Source of the DNA: an uncultured Holophagaceae bacterium
GTDB taxonomy: Bacteria > Acidobacteriota > Holophagae > Holophagales > Holophagaceae
DNA: 32,020 nt
Direction: 5' to 3'
Assembly (NCBI GenBank): GCA_903843705.1
Contig: CAIMQW010000018.1
Span: forward strand, 1-32,020
A program made the position numbers and the translations under genes. The first letter of the stretch is position 1. Each line of letters starts with the position of its first letter. This document shows, in pieces, positions 1-8,104 of the stretch. The notes beneath the pieces are model-generated. The model searched no databases. It had not been told where the DNA came from and saw only the letters and a program-made list of their open reading frames with translations.

Positions 1-253
1 GATCCTCCAGCTCGAATTTCGGGATGGGACCCTCGTGGGCGGGCCGCAGGCCATAGGGCTCGGGGCAGGCGTCCATGCAGAGGCCGCAGGCGTTGCAGTT
101 GGTCAGGTCCAGTTCGACGGGAACCAGGCCGGTGAGGGGGTTGATCTGGTGGCCGGCCGTGATGCAGTCCTTGGCGCAGGCGTCGATGCAGCGGCCACAG
201 CCCTTGCAATACTCCGGCAGCAGGAAGGGGTTAGGTCGTTCTTTGAGGGCCAT
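1..253 (-). CDS. 4Fe-4S dicluster ferredoxin, C-terminus cut by window edge
   Basis: This is a small electron-transfer protein, seen as 84 codons that run off the left edge. It begins MALKERPNPFLLPEYCKGCG. Two cysteine clusters are visible: C-x2-C-x2-C-x3-C near residues 16-26 and C-x2-C-x2-C-x3-CP near residues 53-63. That is the bacterial 2[4Fe-4S] ferredoxin pattern, and each cluster should bind one cubane. The start is ATG at 253, preceded by GGAGG four bases upstream. Small ferredoxins with this N-terminus often form the delta subunit of 2-oxoglutarate or 2-oxoisovalerate:ferredoxin oxidoreductase, whose alpha and beta subunits would then lie outside the window to the left. That role is inferred; the iron-sulfur binding is clear from the sequence. 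Confidence 0.88.
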   Translation of the reverse strand, partial: MALKERPNPFLLPEYCKGCGRCIDACAKDCITAGHQINPLTGLVPVELDLTNCNACGLCMDACPEPYGLRPAHEGPIPKFELED

Positions 254-608
254 GGGGCCTCCGCGGCGGGACTTTGGTCCCTCTTGCGCTGAAGTGTCGA
301 GCCCGTTCCGTGTGTCTGGGATCACAAGCGGCCATTGACGCAGACCACCGAAGACCGATGGGCACAGAAGTCACCCCTGGCAGGGCGGTCTGTGCCTGTC
401 TCCGCCTGGACCCGCGCTGGGTTCCCATAGAAACCCAGAAAAGGAGGCCTGGGCTGCCATTGAGGGGCAGGCCCAAGGCACCTACCGCAGGCTTGCTAAT
501 GCCATCCCCTTCATCATCCCTGTCAAAAAAAGCTTTGAAACAGGGATGCAGGGGATAAAGGGGATAACTGCAAAAGTATGAGCAGTGCCCCTGTGTGTTG
601 CCCAGGTC
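254..608. other. Intergenic region between nadK and the ferredoxin gene
   Basis: No convincing gene lies here. Short open frames on both strands have no ribosome site and no family resemblance. The stretch must carry the ferredoxin promoter, but no clear -35/-10 pair could be picked. It contains a hairpin with arms at 417-423 and 432-438, and a second at 515-548 (listed separately). The stretch near 338-372, with ACGCAGACCACCGAAGACC-like wording, loosely resembles dispersed intergenic repeats of the CACCACGAAG type also seen at 11925-11973. Confidence 0.6.
515..548. repeat. Hairpin 3' of nadK
   Basis: The arms CATCCCTGT (515-523) and ACAGGGATG (540-548) are perfect complements. An inner CAAA/TTTG helix forms across a two-base bulge. 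It lies about 60 bases past the nadK stop and may end that transcript. There is no U run after it in either direction, so it is not a textbook intrinsic terminator. Confidence 0.5.
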
Positions 609-1487
609 TTACCGGTCGCCCCAGTGCAGCTTCTGGCGGAGGAGGGCAAAGAAGTCCAGGCCGGGCTTCTGGAGGAGGGTGATGCGGCTCCCGGCCTGAT
701 AGAGCCGGACCTCGTCGCCGGGCAGCACACGGTGGCCCACCTGGCCGTCCAGGGTGAGGTGCGCGTCCTCGGCGTCCATGAGGGTGATGCTGATGGGCCA
801 GCGGGCCGGCACTACCGAGGGGCGCAGGGTCAGGGTGTGCGGGCAGATGGGGGCGATGACGAAGGCCTCCAGGCTGGGGTGCATGATGGGCCCGCCCGCG
901 GACAGGGCGTAGGCCGTGGAGCCAGTGGGCGTGGCGACGATGAGCCCATCGGCCTTCATGGGGCCCGCATCCTGGTCCCCCACCCGCAGGCGCATGTCCA
1001 TGATCCGGGCCAGGGCGCCCTTGGCCAGGACGGCGTCGTTGAGCACAGGCTGGCGGGCCAAGCGGGAGCCGTTGCGCCAGAGCTCGGCCTCCAGCATGGG
1101 CCGCACGTCCGGCACCAGCTGGCCCGCCAGGAAGGCTTCCACGGCCTCCACGGCGCCGGACACGGGATGGGCGGTGAGGAAGCCCAGGGAGCCGAGGTTG
1201 ATGCCGAGGATCGGAGTGCCGCGCAGGCCTACGCGGCGGGCGGCGTAGAGCAGGGTGCCGTCCCCGCCAAGGACCAGGCAGAGGTCCGCGGGGGGCTCGC
1301 CGGAGCCCAGGTCCGGATCCACGCGCAGCCGCGCCGGATCCAGGCCCGCGAGGGCCCAGGCCTCTTCGATGCCGGGCTCTCCGACGATCTCCCAGCCGGC
1401 CTGGAGGAATTTCGGCAGGGCGTCCCGCAGGGTAGAGGCCAGGTGCTGGGATTTGACCTTGGCCACGAGAATCAGTCGCTGGAGCAT
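609..1487 (-). CDS. nadK: NAD kinase
   Basis: ATP-NAD kinase phosphorylates NAD to NADP in the cytosol and is the only de novo source of NADP in most bacteria. The hallmark GGDGT motif of the diacylglycerol-kinase-like fold sits near residue 75. It is followed by INLGSLGFLT, the substrate loop VLNDAVL (the usual E of the NE motif is D here) and DGLIVATPTGSTAYALSAGG. A later ICPHTLTLRP matches the conserved C-terminal core. The length of 292 residues is normal. I prefer the ATG at 1487. An in-frame GTG at 1493 would add two residues, and neither start has a Shine-Dalgarno. The gene diverges from the penicillin-binding protein gene with only 39 bases between their starts. Confidence 0.95.
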   Translation of the reverse strand: MLQRLILVAKVKSQHLASTLRDALPKFLQAGWEIVGEPGIEEAWALAGLDPARLRVDPDLGSGEPPADLCLVLGGDGTLLYAARRVGLRGTPILGINLGSLGFLTAHPVSGAVEAVEAFLAGQLVPDVRPMLEAELWRNGSRLARQPVLNDAVLAKGALARIMDMRLRVGDQDAGPMKADGLIVATPTGSTAYALSAGGPIMHPSLEAFVIAPICPHTLTLRPSVVPARWPISITLMDAEDAHLTLDGQVGHRVLPGDEVRLYQAGSRITLLQKPGLDFFALLRQKLHWGDR

Positions 1488-1526
1488 GCCCACACTCTAG
1501 CCGCATCCAACGCTATCCTTGATCAC
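1488..1526. promoter_or_regulatory. Compact divergent promoter region, nadK / PBP1A
   Basis: Only 39 bases separate the two divergent ATG codons. On the + strand TATCCT (1514-1519) ends seven bases before the PBP start. On the - strand TAGAGT (1499-1494) ends six bases before the nadK ATG. Neither gene has a Shine-Dalgarno. If these are -10 boxes, both mRNAs would be leaderless and the two promoters would overlap. No good -35 is visible for either, so this is a hypothesis from spacing alone. Confidence 0.35.
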
Positions 1527-4010
1527 ATGGTCTCTAAAATGGCATCCCTCTCTCAGACGGCCCGTCGCTGGCTCCGTCGCAGCCTCCTGATTGTGGTCGT
1601 CCTCTCGGGCCTGGGAGCCCTCGCCATGGCGGTGTCCTGGTCCTTCATGTCCCGGGACGCTGACAGCTTCCTCACGATGTTCGCGCTGCGGGTGCCGAAG
1701 ACCATCACCAAGGTCCTCGATCAGAGCGGCAACGTCATCGGCATCTTCGCCGAGGAGCACCGCGTGGTGATCCCCTATGGCGACATCCCCAAAGCCTTCG
1801 TCAACGCGCTGGTGGCCACGGAGGACACGGACTTCTGGGACCACAGCGGCATCTCGCCCCGGGGCTTCCTCCGCTCGGGCGTGAACTTCGTCACCAGCTT
1901 CGGCCGGCGCCGGGAGGGCGGCTCCACGCTCACCATGCAGCTCATCCGCACCGTGACGGCCAAGCGGCAGAAACGCCTGGACCGCAAGCTCAAGGAGATC
2001 ATCCTGGCCCGCAAGCTGGAGAAGGCCTACTCGAAGAAGCAGATCATGGAGATGTACGCCAACGAGGTCTACTTCGGCGGCGGCCGCTACGGCATCGAGG
2101 CCGCGGCGGAGTTCTACTTCGGCAAGAGCGCCCCGCAGCTCAATGTGGAGGAGTGCGCGCTGCTGGCGGGCCTGGTCCAGAATCCGAACTGGTACAACCC
2201 CTACAACCCGGATCCCAAGGCCCGGGCCGCGGCCAAGTCCCGCCGGAACCACGTGCTGATCCGCATGGTGAAGGAGGACTACCTCAAGGCCGCGGAGGCC
2301 GGGCCACTCATCGAGAAGCCCATCCGCCTCGCCCGGGAGAACGCCCGGGAAGAAGCAATCGCACCCTACGTGGTGGAGGAGGTCCGCAAGTACCTCTATG
2401 AGAAGTACGGCCGCGACCAGGCCCTGAACGGCGGCCTGGAAGTGACGACCACCGTGAACAGCCTGTGGCAGGAGACGGCCAACGAGGCGGTCCGGGTGGG
2501 GCTCAAGGCTGTGGACCGCCGCCGGGGCTTCCGCAAGGAGGCCGTGCAGTTCGTGGGCGATCCCGAGACGACCCAGCTCAATGGCTGGAAGCGCTACTTC
2601 GAGAACGGCGACAGCATCCGTGGCGTGATCCTCGGTTGGAAGGGCGGTAAGGCCCTGGTGCGCATCGGGAAGACGGAACTGGAGGTGCCCGAGGCCGCAT
2701 TCGCCTGGGCTGGCAAGGACATCCAGAAGCTGTTGCCCCGGGGCGCCGCGCCCCTGTTCAGCGTCAAGTCCGCCCAGGACGGGACGCCGAGAAGCCTGGA
2801 GCTGGACCAGGAACCCCAGGTTGAGGGGGCCCTCATGGCCGTGGATCCCTTCACCGGCGAGATCCGCGCCATGGTGGGTGGCTATGACTTCAACCGCTCG
2901 AAGTTCAACCGCTCCACCCAGGCGCTGCGCCAGGTGGGCTCGACCATGAAGGCCTACGTCTACGGCGCGGCCCTCACCGGCGGCAAGACGCCCGCCACCA
3001 TGCTCCAGGACGTGCCCACGCGCTTCCTGGATACCGTGGACTTCCTCACGGTGACCCACCCGGACGGCAGCTCGGAGTTCAAGCCGTTGCGGGCCGGGGT
3101 GAAGCCCTACGAGCCCCGCAACTACGAGCGGGACTTCTGGGGTCCCATCATCCTCTGGGAGGCCCTGCGGGACTCCCGCAACGTCCCGGCGGTGCGCACC
3201 CTCGAGGAGACCGGCGTCATGAACGTCATCGACTTCGCCCGGAAGTGCGGCCTCACCGGCACCATCCCGCCCTATCCCAGCATGGCCCTGGGCTCCGCGG
3301 ACCTGACGCTGCGGGAGATGGTGCGCGGCTACGCCACCATCGCCAACGGCGGCCTGCAGTCGCCCGCCCCCTTCTTCATCAAAAAGGTCACAGACCGCAC
3401 CGGCAAGGTGCTGGAGAGCCACGGCAGCACCGCCAGCGAGCAGGTGCTGGATCCCCAGAGCACCTTCCAGCTCATCCAGTGCCTCCAGGGTGTAGCGAAC
3501 GCGGGGACGGGCGCCCGGGCCGGCGCCGAGCTGCAGTGGCCCGTCGCTGGCAAGACCGGCACTACCGACGAGCACACGGACGGCTGGTTCATCGGCTTCT
3601 CCACCAAGGTCGTCTGCGGCGTCTGGGTGGGCCTCGACGAGAAGAAGATGATCTTCAAGGGCGCGGACGGTGCCAAGGTCGCGCTGCCTATCTGGATCGA
3701 CTTCATGAAGGTGGCGCTGCCCACCACCGAGCGGGAGGACTTCAAGGCGCCGGACGGCATGGAGTGGGCGGACATCGACCGCTACACAGGCCTGCTGGCC
3801 ACCTCCGCCACCAGCGATCGGGTGATTCGCCTCGCCTTCAAGCCCGGCACCGTGCCCCGTTCCGGCAGCGACGCTGACAGCATTCGCCAAATCCGCGAGG
3901 CCCGGGACAAGGCCAACGCCCTGGCTTCGGAGAACCGCATCTGGGGTCGCCCCCCCGCGATCCCGGAGCCCAAGCCCGTGGATCTGAATGCGGCGGATCC
4001 GAATGGGTGA
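1527..4010 (+). CDS. Bifunctional penicillin-binding protein 1A (class A PBP)
   Basis: This inner-membrane enzyme polymerises lipid II into glycan strands and crosslinks their peptides. A short basic cytoplasmic tail is followed by one membrane helix (about residues 18-40). The GT51 transglycosylase domain has the catalytic ED at 99-100 in EDTDFWDHSG, then GGSTLTMQLIRT at 131-142. In that motif M replaces the first Q of the usual GGSTITQQ. A linker or OB-like region spans about 335-420. The transpeptidase domain has the nucleophile motif STMK (472-475), SRN (550-552) and KTGT (676-679). The length of 827 residues is typical. The start is taken at ATG 1527; the frame stays open upstream to 585, but that part is antisense to nadK. 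A second in-frame ATG lies at 1539. A 46-base palindrome starts at the stop codon. Confidence 0.94.
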   Translation: MVSKMASLSQTARRWLRRSLLIVVVLSGLGALAMAVSWSFMSRDADSFLTMFALRVPKTITKVLDQSGNVIGIFAEEHRVVIPYGDIPKAFVNALVATEDTDFWDHSGISPRGFLRSGVNFVTSFGRRREGGSTLTMQLIRTVTAKRQKRLDRKLKEIILARKLEKAYSKKQIMEMYANEVYFGGGRYGIEAAAEFYFGKSAPQLNVEECALLAGLVQNPNWYNPYNPDPKARAAAKSRRNHVLIRMVKEDYLKAAEAGPLIEKPIRLARENAREEAIAPYVVEEVRKYLYEKYGRDQALNGGLEVTTTVNSLWQETANEAVRVGLKAVDRRRGFRKEAVQFVGDPETTQLNGWKRYFENGDSIRGVILGWKGGKALVRIGKTELEVPEAAFAWAGKDIQKLLPRGAAPLFSVKSAQDGTPRSLELDQEPQVEGALMAVDPFTGEIRAMVGGYDFNRSKFNRSTQALRQVGSTMKAYVYGAALTGGKTPATMLQDVPTRFLDTVDFLTVTHPDGSSEFKPLRAGVKPYEPRNYERDFWGPIILWEALRDSRNVPAVRTLEETGVMNVIDFARKCGLTGTIPPYPSMALGSADLTLREMVRGYATIANGGLQSPAPFFIKKVTDRTGKVLESHGSTASEQVLDPQSTFQLIQCLQGVANAGTGARAGAELQWPVAGKTGTTDEHTDGWFIGFSTKVVCGVWVGLDEKKMIFKGADGAKVALPIWIDFMKVALPTTEREDFKAPDGMEWADIDRYTGLLATSATSDRVIRLAFKPGTVPRSGSDADSIRQIREARDKANALASENRIWGRPPAIPEPKPVDLNAADPNG

Positions 4011-4055
4011 GCTCCAAGACCAAGGGCGCCCTTCGGCGCCCTTGGTCTTGGAGCT
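4010..4055. terminator. Perfect 21-bp palindrome between convergent PBP1A and protease genes
   Basis: Arms at 4010-4030 and 4035-4055 are perfectly complementary around a CTTC loop. The first base is the last base of the PBP stop codon. It lies between two convergent genes, so it probably ends transcription from both sides, though no U run follows. Its core, AAGGGCGCC-CTTC-GGCGCCCTT, recurs exactly at 6184-6205. Confidence 0.7.
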
Positions 4056-4138
4056 AGGGAAAGACTACTGCTTGTTGCACCCTTTCCGGTGCCCTGCGCC
4101 GGTGTGGCGAAGAGCTCGATCACGTCCGCCTTTCAGCA

Positions 4139-6000
4139 TCAGTGATCCAGGGCCGTGCCAAGGTTGACCACGTTCAGGGTGCCCAGCCCGGAAGCGGGAT
4201 TGTAGTGCGCCCCGGCCTGCCAGTAGAGGTTGGTGCCGGTGGTGATGGCATGGAAGGGGCTCCTGGAGCTGTAGCCGTACTTCTGGAAGGCGTGGTAGAG
4301 CTGAGGGTTCAGGAAGCCAAGCCGCCCTTCATTGGCCTGGGTGAGCAGGGCCGCGATGCCATTGAGCTGGGGTGCCACGAAGCTGGTGCCCCCCCAGCCG
4401 GCGGAGAAGGAACCTGCAAAGTAGGTGAGGTAGCCCGTGAAGGGATCCGCATTCAGGGAGACGTCGGGGACGTTGCGGCCCACATAGCCAGGCGGCAGCA
4501 CGGCCCAGACCTCCGCTCCGGATTGGTCAGGGTTGCCCGGTCCGTAGTTGGGATAGTAGTAGAGGGTGTTGAAGTTGGCCGGCGTGGCCTGGGTGCCGGA
4601 TAGCCGGCCCTGCCAGGAGGGTATCGGGAAGGCCGAGCTCACCCCGCCCCCCCCCCCCCGACCGGGAAGTAGTTAGCGTCGTAGAAAAACTGGCCGTAGT
4701 TGGTCACCAGATAGCTTTCCAGGTAGTCCCAGCCCCAGGGGCGTTCCTTGGGCACCACGACGGTGCCGTGCGCGAAGTTGCGGGTGAAGGGCAAGGTGGT
4801 CCCACCGGCCGCTGTCACGAAGGGATCGCTGGCCGGATGATCGACCGAATTGGTGGGCGAGAAGTACGGCGTGGGGAAGCTGCGGTTGAGATCAAAGGCG
4901 CCAGAATCCCCTGAGGAGGCGAACACGGGAATGCCCTGGACTGCCGCCTGGAGGAAGACCTGGTGGTAGGCGGCCAGCGTGGCGTCATCATAGAAGGCTT
5001 CCGCTGAGCCCCAGCTCACCGACAGGGTGTCCACCTTGTTGTCCGAGACGGCTCGGCTGAACAGGTCCAGAAAACCGGCATCCGTGTTGGGGGCCTGGTA
5101 GACCATGATCTTCGCGTCGTAGGCCACGCCGCCGGACTGCTGGACATCCAGCGTGGTCTCCTCGGCACCATCGGTTCCAGAGCCTCCGTCCACCATCACC
5201 TGGGTGATGCGGTTGGGGTCCACCGTCAGCCCAACTGCTTTCCAGTAAGCAAAGGCGTCGGCGGGGTCGAAGGAGGCCAGGGTGGCGATGCCCAGGGTGC
5301 GGCCCCTGCCGGTGATGCGGTGGCTGTAGAGCGGGTTGATGTTGTACAGGTTAGCCACATCACCGACGGTGTAGCTGCCGGGAACCCCCGTGGCAACAGC
5401 CCCCGCAGCGGGGAGCACGACCGCCGGTATCCCTTCCCCCGTCTGTCCGTTCGCGGCCCTCTGGGCCTTGACCACGTGGGGATGGAAGGCGGCCTTGGTG
5501 TTCAGGCCGACAGCGGCCAGGACATGGCTGGCAAGATGGGCTGGGACCTGAGGCGTCCGGGACGGTTGCTGGTAGGCGCGCCCGCGTTCGTCGGTGTGCT
5601 GCATGACCTGGGTATTGAGCAGGGCATTGAACTGGGCCGTAGTGCCCGAGGCTCGGATCACCAGGTGATTGGTGTGGATCTCCTCCACCTTGAGGCCCTG
5701 GCCTTCCAGGAACGCCGTCACAGTGCGGAGGTCAGCGGGCGAAGGGCCGAACGTGGAGGCGAACGCCTCCGTGGTCATGAACTTGTGGTACGACCCACTG
5801 GACGGATCGACCGTCTGGGCAATGTAGGCTTCCAGGGCTGGTTGGTTCCTCAGCTTCAGGACCAGGGAGATGGTCTGGGGCTGGTCCGCTGCGACCACCG
5901 CAGGGGCTGCGGCCTGGCCGGTGGTTCCTCCGGCGATCCCCAGAAGAAAGGTGAAGGCCAGGACTGAATGCCCCCAGCTTGCATGGTTCGGATGGTGCAT
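4139..6000 (-). pseudogene. Secreted S53 (sedolisin/kumamolisin) protease, frameshifted at a G13 run
   Basis: This is an acid serine-carboxyl protease of the pro-kumamolisin family. The N-terminal part has a signal peptide (about residues 11-31 from ATG 6000), a pro-domain (about 40-180) and the start of the catalytic domain. Glu281 and Asp285 lie in EETTLD, the oxyanion Asp324 in DTLSVSWG, followed by SSGDSGAFD. This frame stops at 4639-4641, just after a run of thirteen C (4647-4659; G on the coding strand). A second frame, 4139-4642, continues the same protein with SSAFPIPSWQ, the catalytic Ser in GGTSFVAP, and a C-terminal calcium-loop-like SGLGTLNVVN. One more G, or two fewer, would restore one protein of about 620 residues. 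As read, neither piece has the full triad. The start at 6000 has GGAGG upstream; ATG 6078 would only prepend residues before the signal peptide. Confidence 0.85.
4647..4659. repeat. Homopolymer C13/G13 inside the protease gene
   Basis: Thirteen uninterrupted C on the + strand lie exactly where the reading frame of the S53 protease breaks, inside a glycine-rich turn of the protein. Such tracts slip during replication and are also a common sequencing or assembly error, so the length should be treated as uncertain. Confidence 0.9.
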
Positions 6001-6027
6001 GGTTACCCTCCACGGGTGGATGAGTAT

Positions 6028-6056
6028 AAGAAAAACAAGGCATGCCGAACGGCATG
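6028..6056 (-). terminator. Intrinsic-terminator-like hairpin in the protease 5' leader
   Basis: On the - strand CATGCCG-TT-CGGCATG (6056 to 6041) is followed by CCTTGTTTTTCTTATAC, a stem plus U-rich run. It lies about 30 bases upstream of the protease ribosome site and downstream of a TATATT box. It could be an attenuator for the protease, or a back-up terminator for the helicase transcript that comes from upstream. Confidence 0.5.
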
Positions 6057-6076
6057 GATGAGGAAACGCAGTTGCC

Positions 6077-6105
6077 AATATAGCGACTCAGTCTCCCGAC
6101 AACCA
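6077..6105 (-). promoter_or_regulatory. Candidate promoter of the S53 protease
   Basis: A good -10 box, TATATT (6082-6077), is present. The hexamer 17 bases upstream (TGGTTG, 6105-6100) is a poor -35. A start near 6070 would give a leader of about 70 bases containing the terminator-like hairpin. Confidence 0.35.
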
Positions 6106-6171
6106 TTCTTTTCTAAATCTATCTCTATGGCAGTGGTGAGGGTGCTCCTGGCTGGAATCCAGTGGCGCTCG

Positions 6172-6216
6172 CTCCAAAACATAAAGGGCGCCCTTCGGCG
6201 CCCTTTTGTTTCGGAG
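6172..6216. terminator. Imperfect long palindrome 3' of the DEAD-box helicase
   Basis: The core arms AAAGGGCGCC (6183-6192) and GGCGCCCTTT (6197-6206) flank CTTC. They extend outward through AAAC/GTTT and CTCC/GGAG, with a mismatch and a small bulge. The element is clearly related in sequence to the perfect palindrome at 4010-4055. It begins 11 bases after the helicase stop and is the likely terminator. Confidence 0.65.
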
Positions 6217-6226
6217 ATACGAACAG

Positions 6227-7879
6227 CTATTTCTTCTTCCAGACCTTCACGGGGCGGTCGTCGGCGAACTTGGCCGCAGGCTTGGTGGTGGGCTTCTTCC
6301 AGGGGCGGGGGGTGTCCGAGGCGGCGGTCTTGGGGGCGCTGCGGTCCTCCCAGACCTTGCGCGGCGGCTTGTCCCCGCCCTCGAGTTTGGGTTTGGCGTA
6401 GGGGGCGCGGGGCTTGGGGTCGAACTCGGTGCGGGCCTTGAAGCTGCCGTCGGGCCGGGTCTTGGAGGGCGGCCCATCGGTGCGCGGGGCGGCGGCGCGC
6501 TCGGCGTAAGTGCGCTGGGGGCGGGGGCTACCTTCCTTGCGCTCCCGGGGGTTGTCGAAGCGGGCCTTGGGCTTGCGATCGGCCTCGACGGCCAGCTCGA
6601 AGCCCGCGGACTGGTCCGCTAGGACAAGGCCCAGCAGGCCGGCGACCAGGTGCTCGGGGTCCGTGTCCTTGAGCAGCTGGCGGGCCTGGGCCAGGGTGGC
6701 GGCGCTGGCCGATCCCGTGATGCCCTCGATCAGGCGGGCGGCCTGGGTCTCGCGGATCTCGGCCGTGGTGGGAATGGCGCGCCAGTCGAGCTTGAGCCCG
6801 CCGCGCCGACTCCAGGCCATCAGGATGCGGCTCTCCTTGAGGTTGACCAGGGCGAGGCTGCTGCCCTTGGCTCCGGCGCGCCCCGTGCGGCCGCTGCGGT
6901 GGATGTAGCTCTCCAGCTGCGTGGGGATGCCCATGTGAACGACGAGGGGCAGACCGCCGATGTCGAGGCCCCGGGCGGCCACGTCCGTGGCCACCAGGTA
7001 GCGCAGCTTGCCGTCCTTGAACTGGCCCAGGATGCGGGTGCGGGTGGCCTGGGCGAGGTCGCCGTGGAGGAAGGCTGCGGGGAGGCCTGAGACAGTCAGC
7101 TCCTCGGCCACTTCCTCGCTCTGGGCCTTGGTCTTGGTGAAGATCAGCGCCGCGCTGGGCTCGTCCTTCAGCAGCAGGTTCACGAGGGCGCGCACGTGCT
7201 GGTGGTCCGGCACCTGCACAGGCGTGTGGGCGATGTCGGCGTGCATGGCGTGTTCACCGGCCTCGGCCAGCTGGATTTGCACTGGGTCCTTCAGGAAGCG
7301 CTTGGCCAGCTTGGCGATGGGGGCGGGCAGGGTGGCGGAGAACAGGTAGGTCTGCGGTCCCGCGGGCACCTTGGCCAGGATGGTCTCCACGTCCTCAAGG
7401 AAGCCCATGTTCAGCATCTCATCGCACTCGTCGAGGACGATCATGCTGACGCGGCTGAGGTCCAGTGTGCCGCGCTGGAGGTGATCCATGACGCGGCCGG
7501 GGGTACCCACGACCACCTGCGCGCCGAGGCTCAGGGAGCGCAGCTGCGGAGGGTAGCTCACGCCACCGACCAGGAGGGCGATGGGCAGCTTGGGCACCAG
7601 GGTGTGCAGCTCGGCGGCGACCTGCTGGGCCAGCTCGCGCGTGGGCAGGAGGACCAGGGCCTGGGTGTGCCGCTCCTCGGAGAGCCGCTGCAGCAGGGGC
7701 AGGCCGTAGGCCAGGGTCTTGCCGGAGCCCGTGCGGCTCTGCACCAGCAGGTCACGGCCTTCGATGCCGGGCCTTATGGTTTGGGCCTGGACGGCCATGG
7801 GGGTCTCAAAACCGCGCTTGGCCAGGGCGGCCAACAGCGCTTCGCTGCAGCCTAGGGCTGCGAAAGTCAGGTCGTTCAA
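6227..7879 (-). CDS. DEAD-box RNA helicase (DECD variant) with basic C-terminal tail
   Basis: ATP-dependent RNA helicase of the DeaD/RhlE/DbpA group, used in ribosome assembly or RNA remodelling. In order: Q-motif region near 24-34, Walker A SRTGSGKT (48-55), PTRELA (79-84), GTPGR (125-129), motif II DECD (150-153), SAT (181-183), and motif VI HRSGRTGR (327-334). Motif II reads Asp-Glu-Cys-Asp instead of Asp-Glu-Ala-Asp; the metal-binding Asp and Glu are kept. Residues about 440-550 form a low-complexity tail rich in K, R and P, likely disordered and RNA-binding. The start codon is TTG at 7879, chosen because GGGAG lies six bases upstream and the protein then begins at the normal distance from the Q motif. 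The exact subfamily cannot be fixed by eye. Confidence 0.92.
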   Translation of the reverse strand: MNDLTFAALGCSEALLAALAKRGFETPMAVQAQTIRPGIEGRDLLVQSRTGSGKTLAYGLPLLQRLSEERHTQALVLLPTRELAQQVAAELHTLVPKLPIALLVGGVSYPPQLRSLSLGAQVVVGTPGRVMDHLQRGTLDLSRVSMIVLDECDEMLNMGFLEDVETILAKVPAGPQTYLFSATLPAPIAKLAKRFLKDPVQIQLAEAGEHAMHADIAHTPVQVPDHQHVRALVNLLLKDEPSAALIFTKTKAQSEEVAEELTVSGLPAAFLHGDLAQATRTRILGQFKDGKLRYLVATDVAARGLDIGGLPLVVHMGIPTQLESYIHRSGRTGRAGAKGSSLALVNLKESRILMAWSRRGGLKLDWRAIPTTAEIRETQAARLIEGITGSASAATLAQARQLLKDTDPEHLVAGLLGLVLADQSAGFELAVEADRKPKARFDNPRERKEGSPRPQRTYAERAAAPRTDGPPSKTRPDGSFKARTEFDPKPRAPYAKPKLEGGDKPPRKVWEDRSAPKTAASDTPRPWKKPTTKPAAKFADDRPVKVWKKK

Positions 7880-8104
7880 GGTAGCTCCCGGGGCTTTCCC
7901 TGCGCGAGTGTGCCGAATGGCAGTCTCTATTTGGCGAAAAGCGCCAGCCGGGAGGGGCCCAAACAGCTATCATCCCTCGAATAGCCTTGAAATACAAGGA
8001 TAAATAGCGAATGCCGTGCATATTCCTCCGCTCCTCGGCAGTCCTCCGCGTTCATCTTCCTTTTCACCAATTGTCCGGCATGAAAGGGGGGCTAGGATGG
8101 GGGC
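7880..8104. other. Divergent intergenic region, helicase / sixA
   Basis: This 225-base stretch holds the promoters of the helicase (-) and of the sixA unit (+). On the - strand TTGTAT and GATGAT lie 17 bases apart near 7970-8000 and could serve the helicase, weakly. The sixA promoter is listed separately. No small gene is convincing here. Confidence 0.5.
8071..8098 (+). promoter_or_regulatory. Candidate sigma-70-type promoter of sixA, possibly leaderless
   Basis: TTGTCC (8071-8076) and TAGGAT (8093-8098) are 16 bases apart. The -10 box ends six bases before the ATG at 8105, so the first transcribed base could be the A of the start codon. The purine-rich stretch GGATGGGGGC could alternatively be read as a poor ribosome site. 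Confidence 0.4.

Noticed and set aside
585..1526. Open frame extending the PBP1A gene 314 codons upstream
   Set aside because: It runs antisense through nadK, has no PBP-like residues, and the membrane helix and transglycosylase domain begin properly at ATG 1527.
1497..3890. A 797-codon - strand open frame inside PBP1A
   Set aside because: Antisense to intact PBP motifs, with composition (His, Asp, Gly, Glu, Val) typical of a shadow frame.
6001..6078. Longer N-terminus of the S53 protease from 6078
   Set aside because: A signal peptide and a GGAGG ribosome site point to ATG 6000, and the extension would cross the terminator-like hairpin.
8036..8060. Possible small ORFs between the helicase and sixA
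   Set aside because: No start with a ribosome site and no family resemblance.
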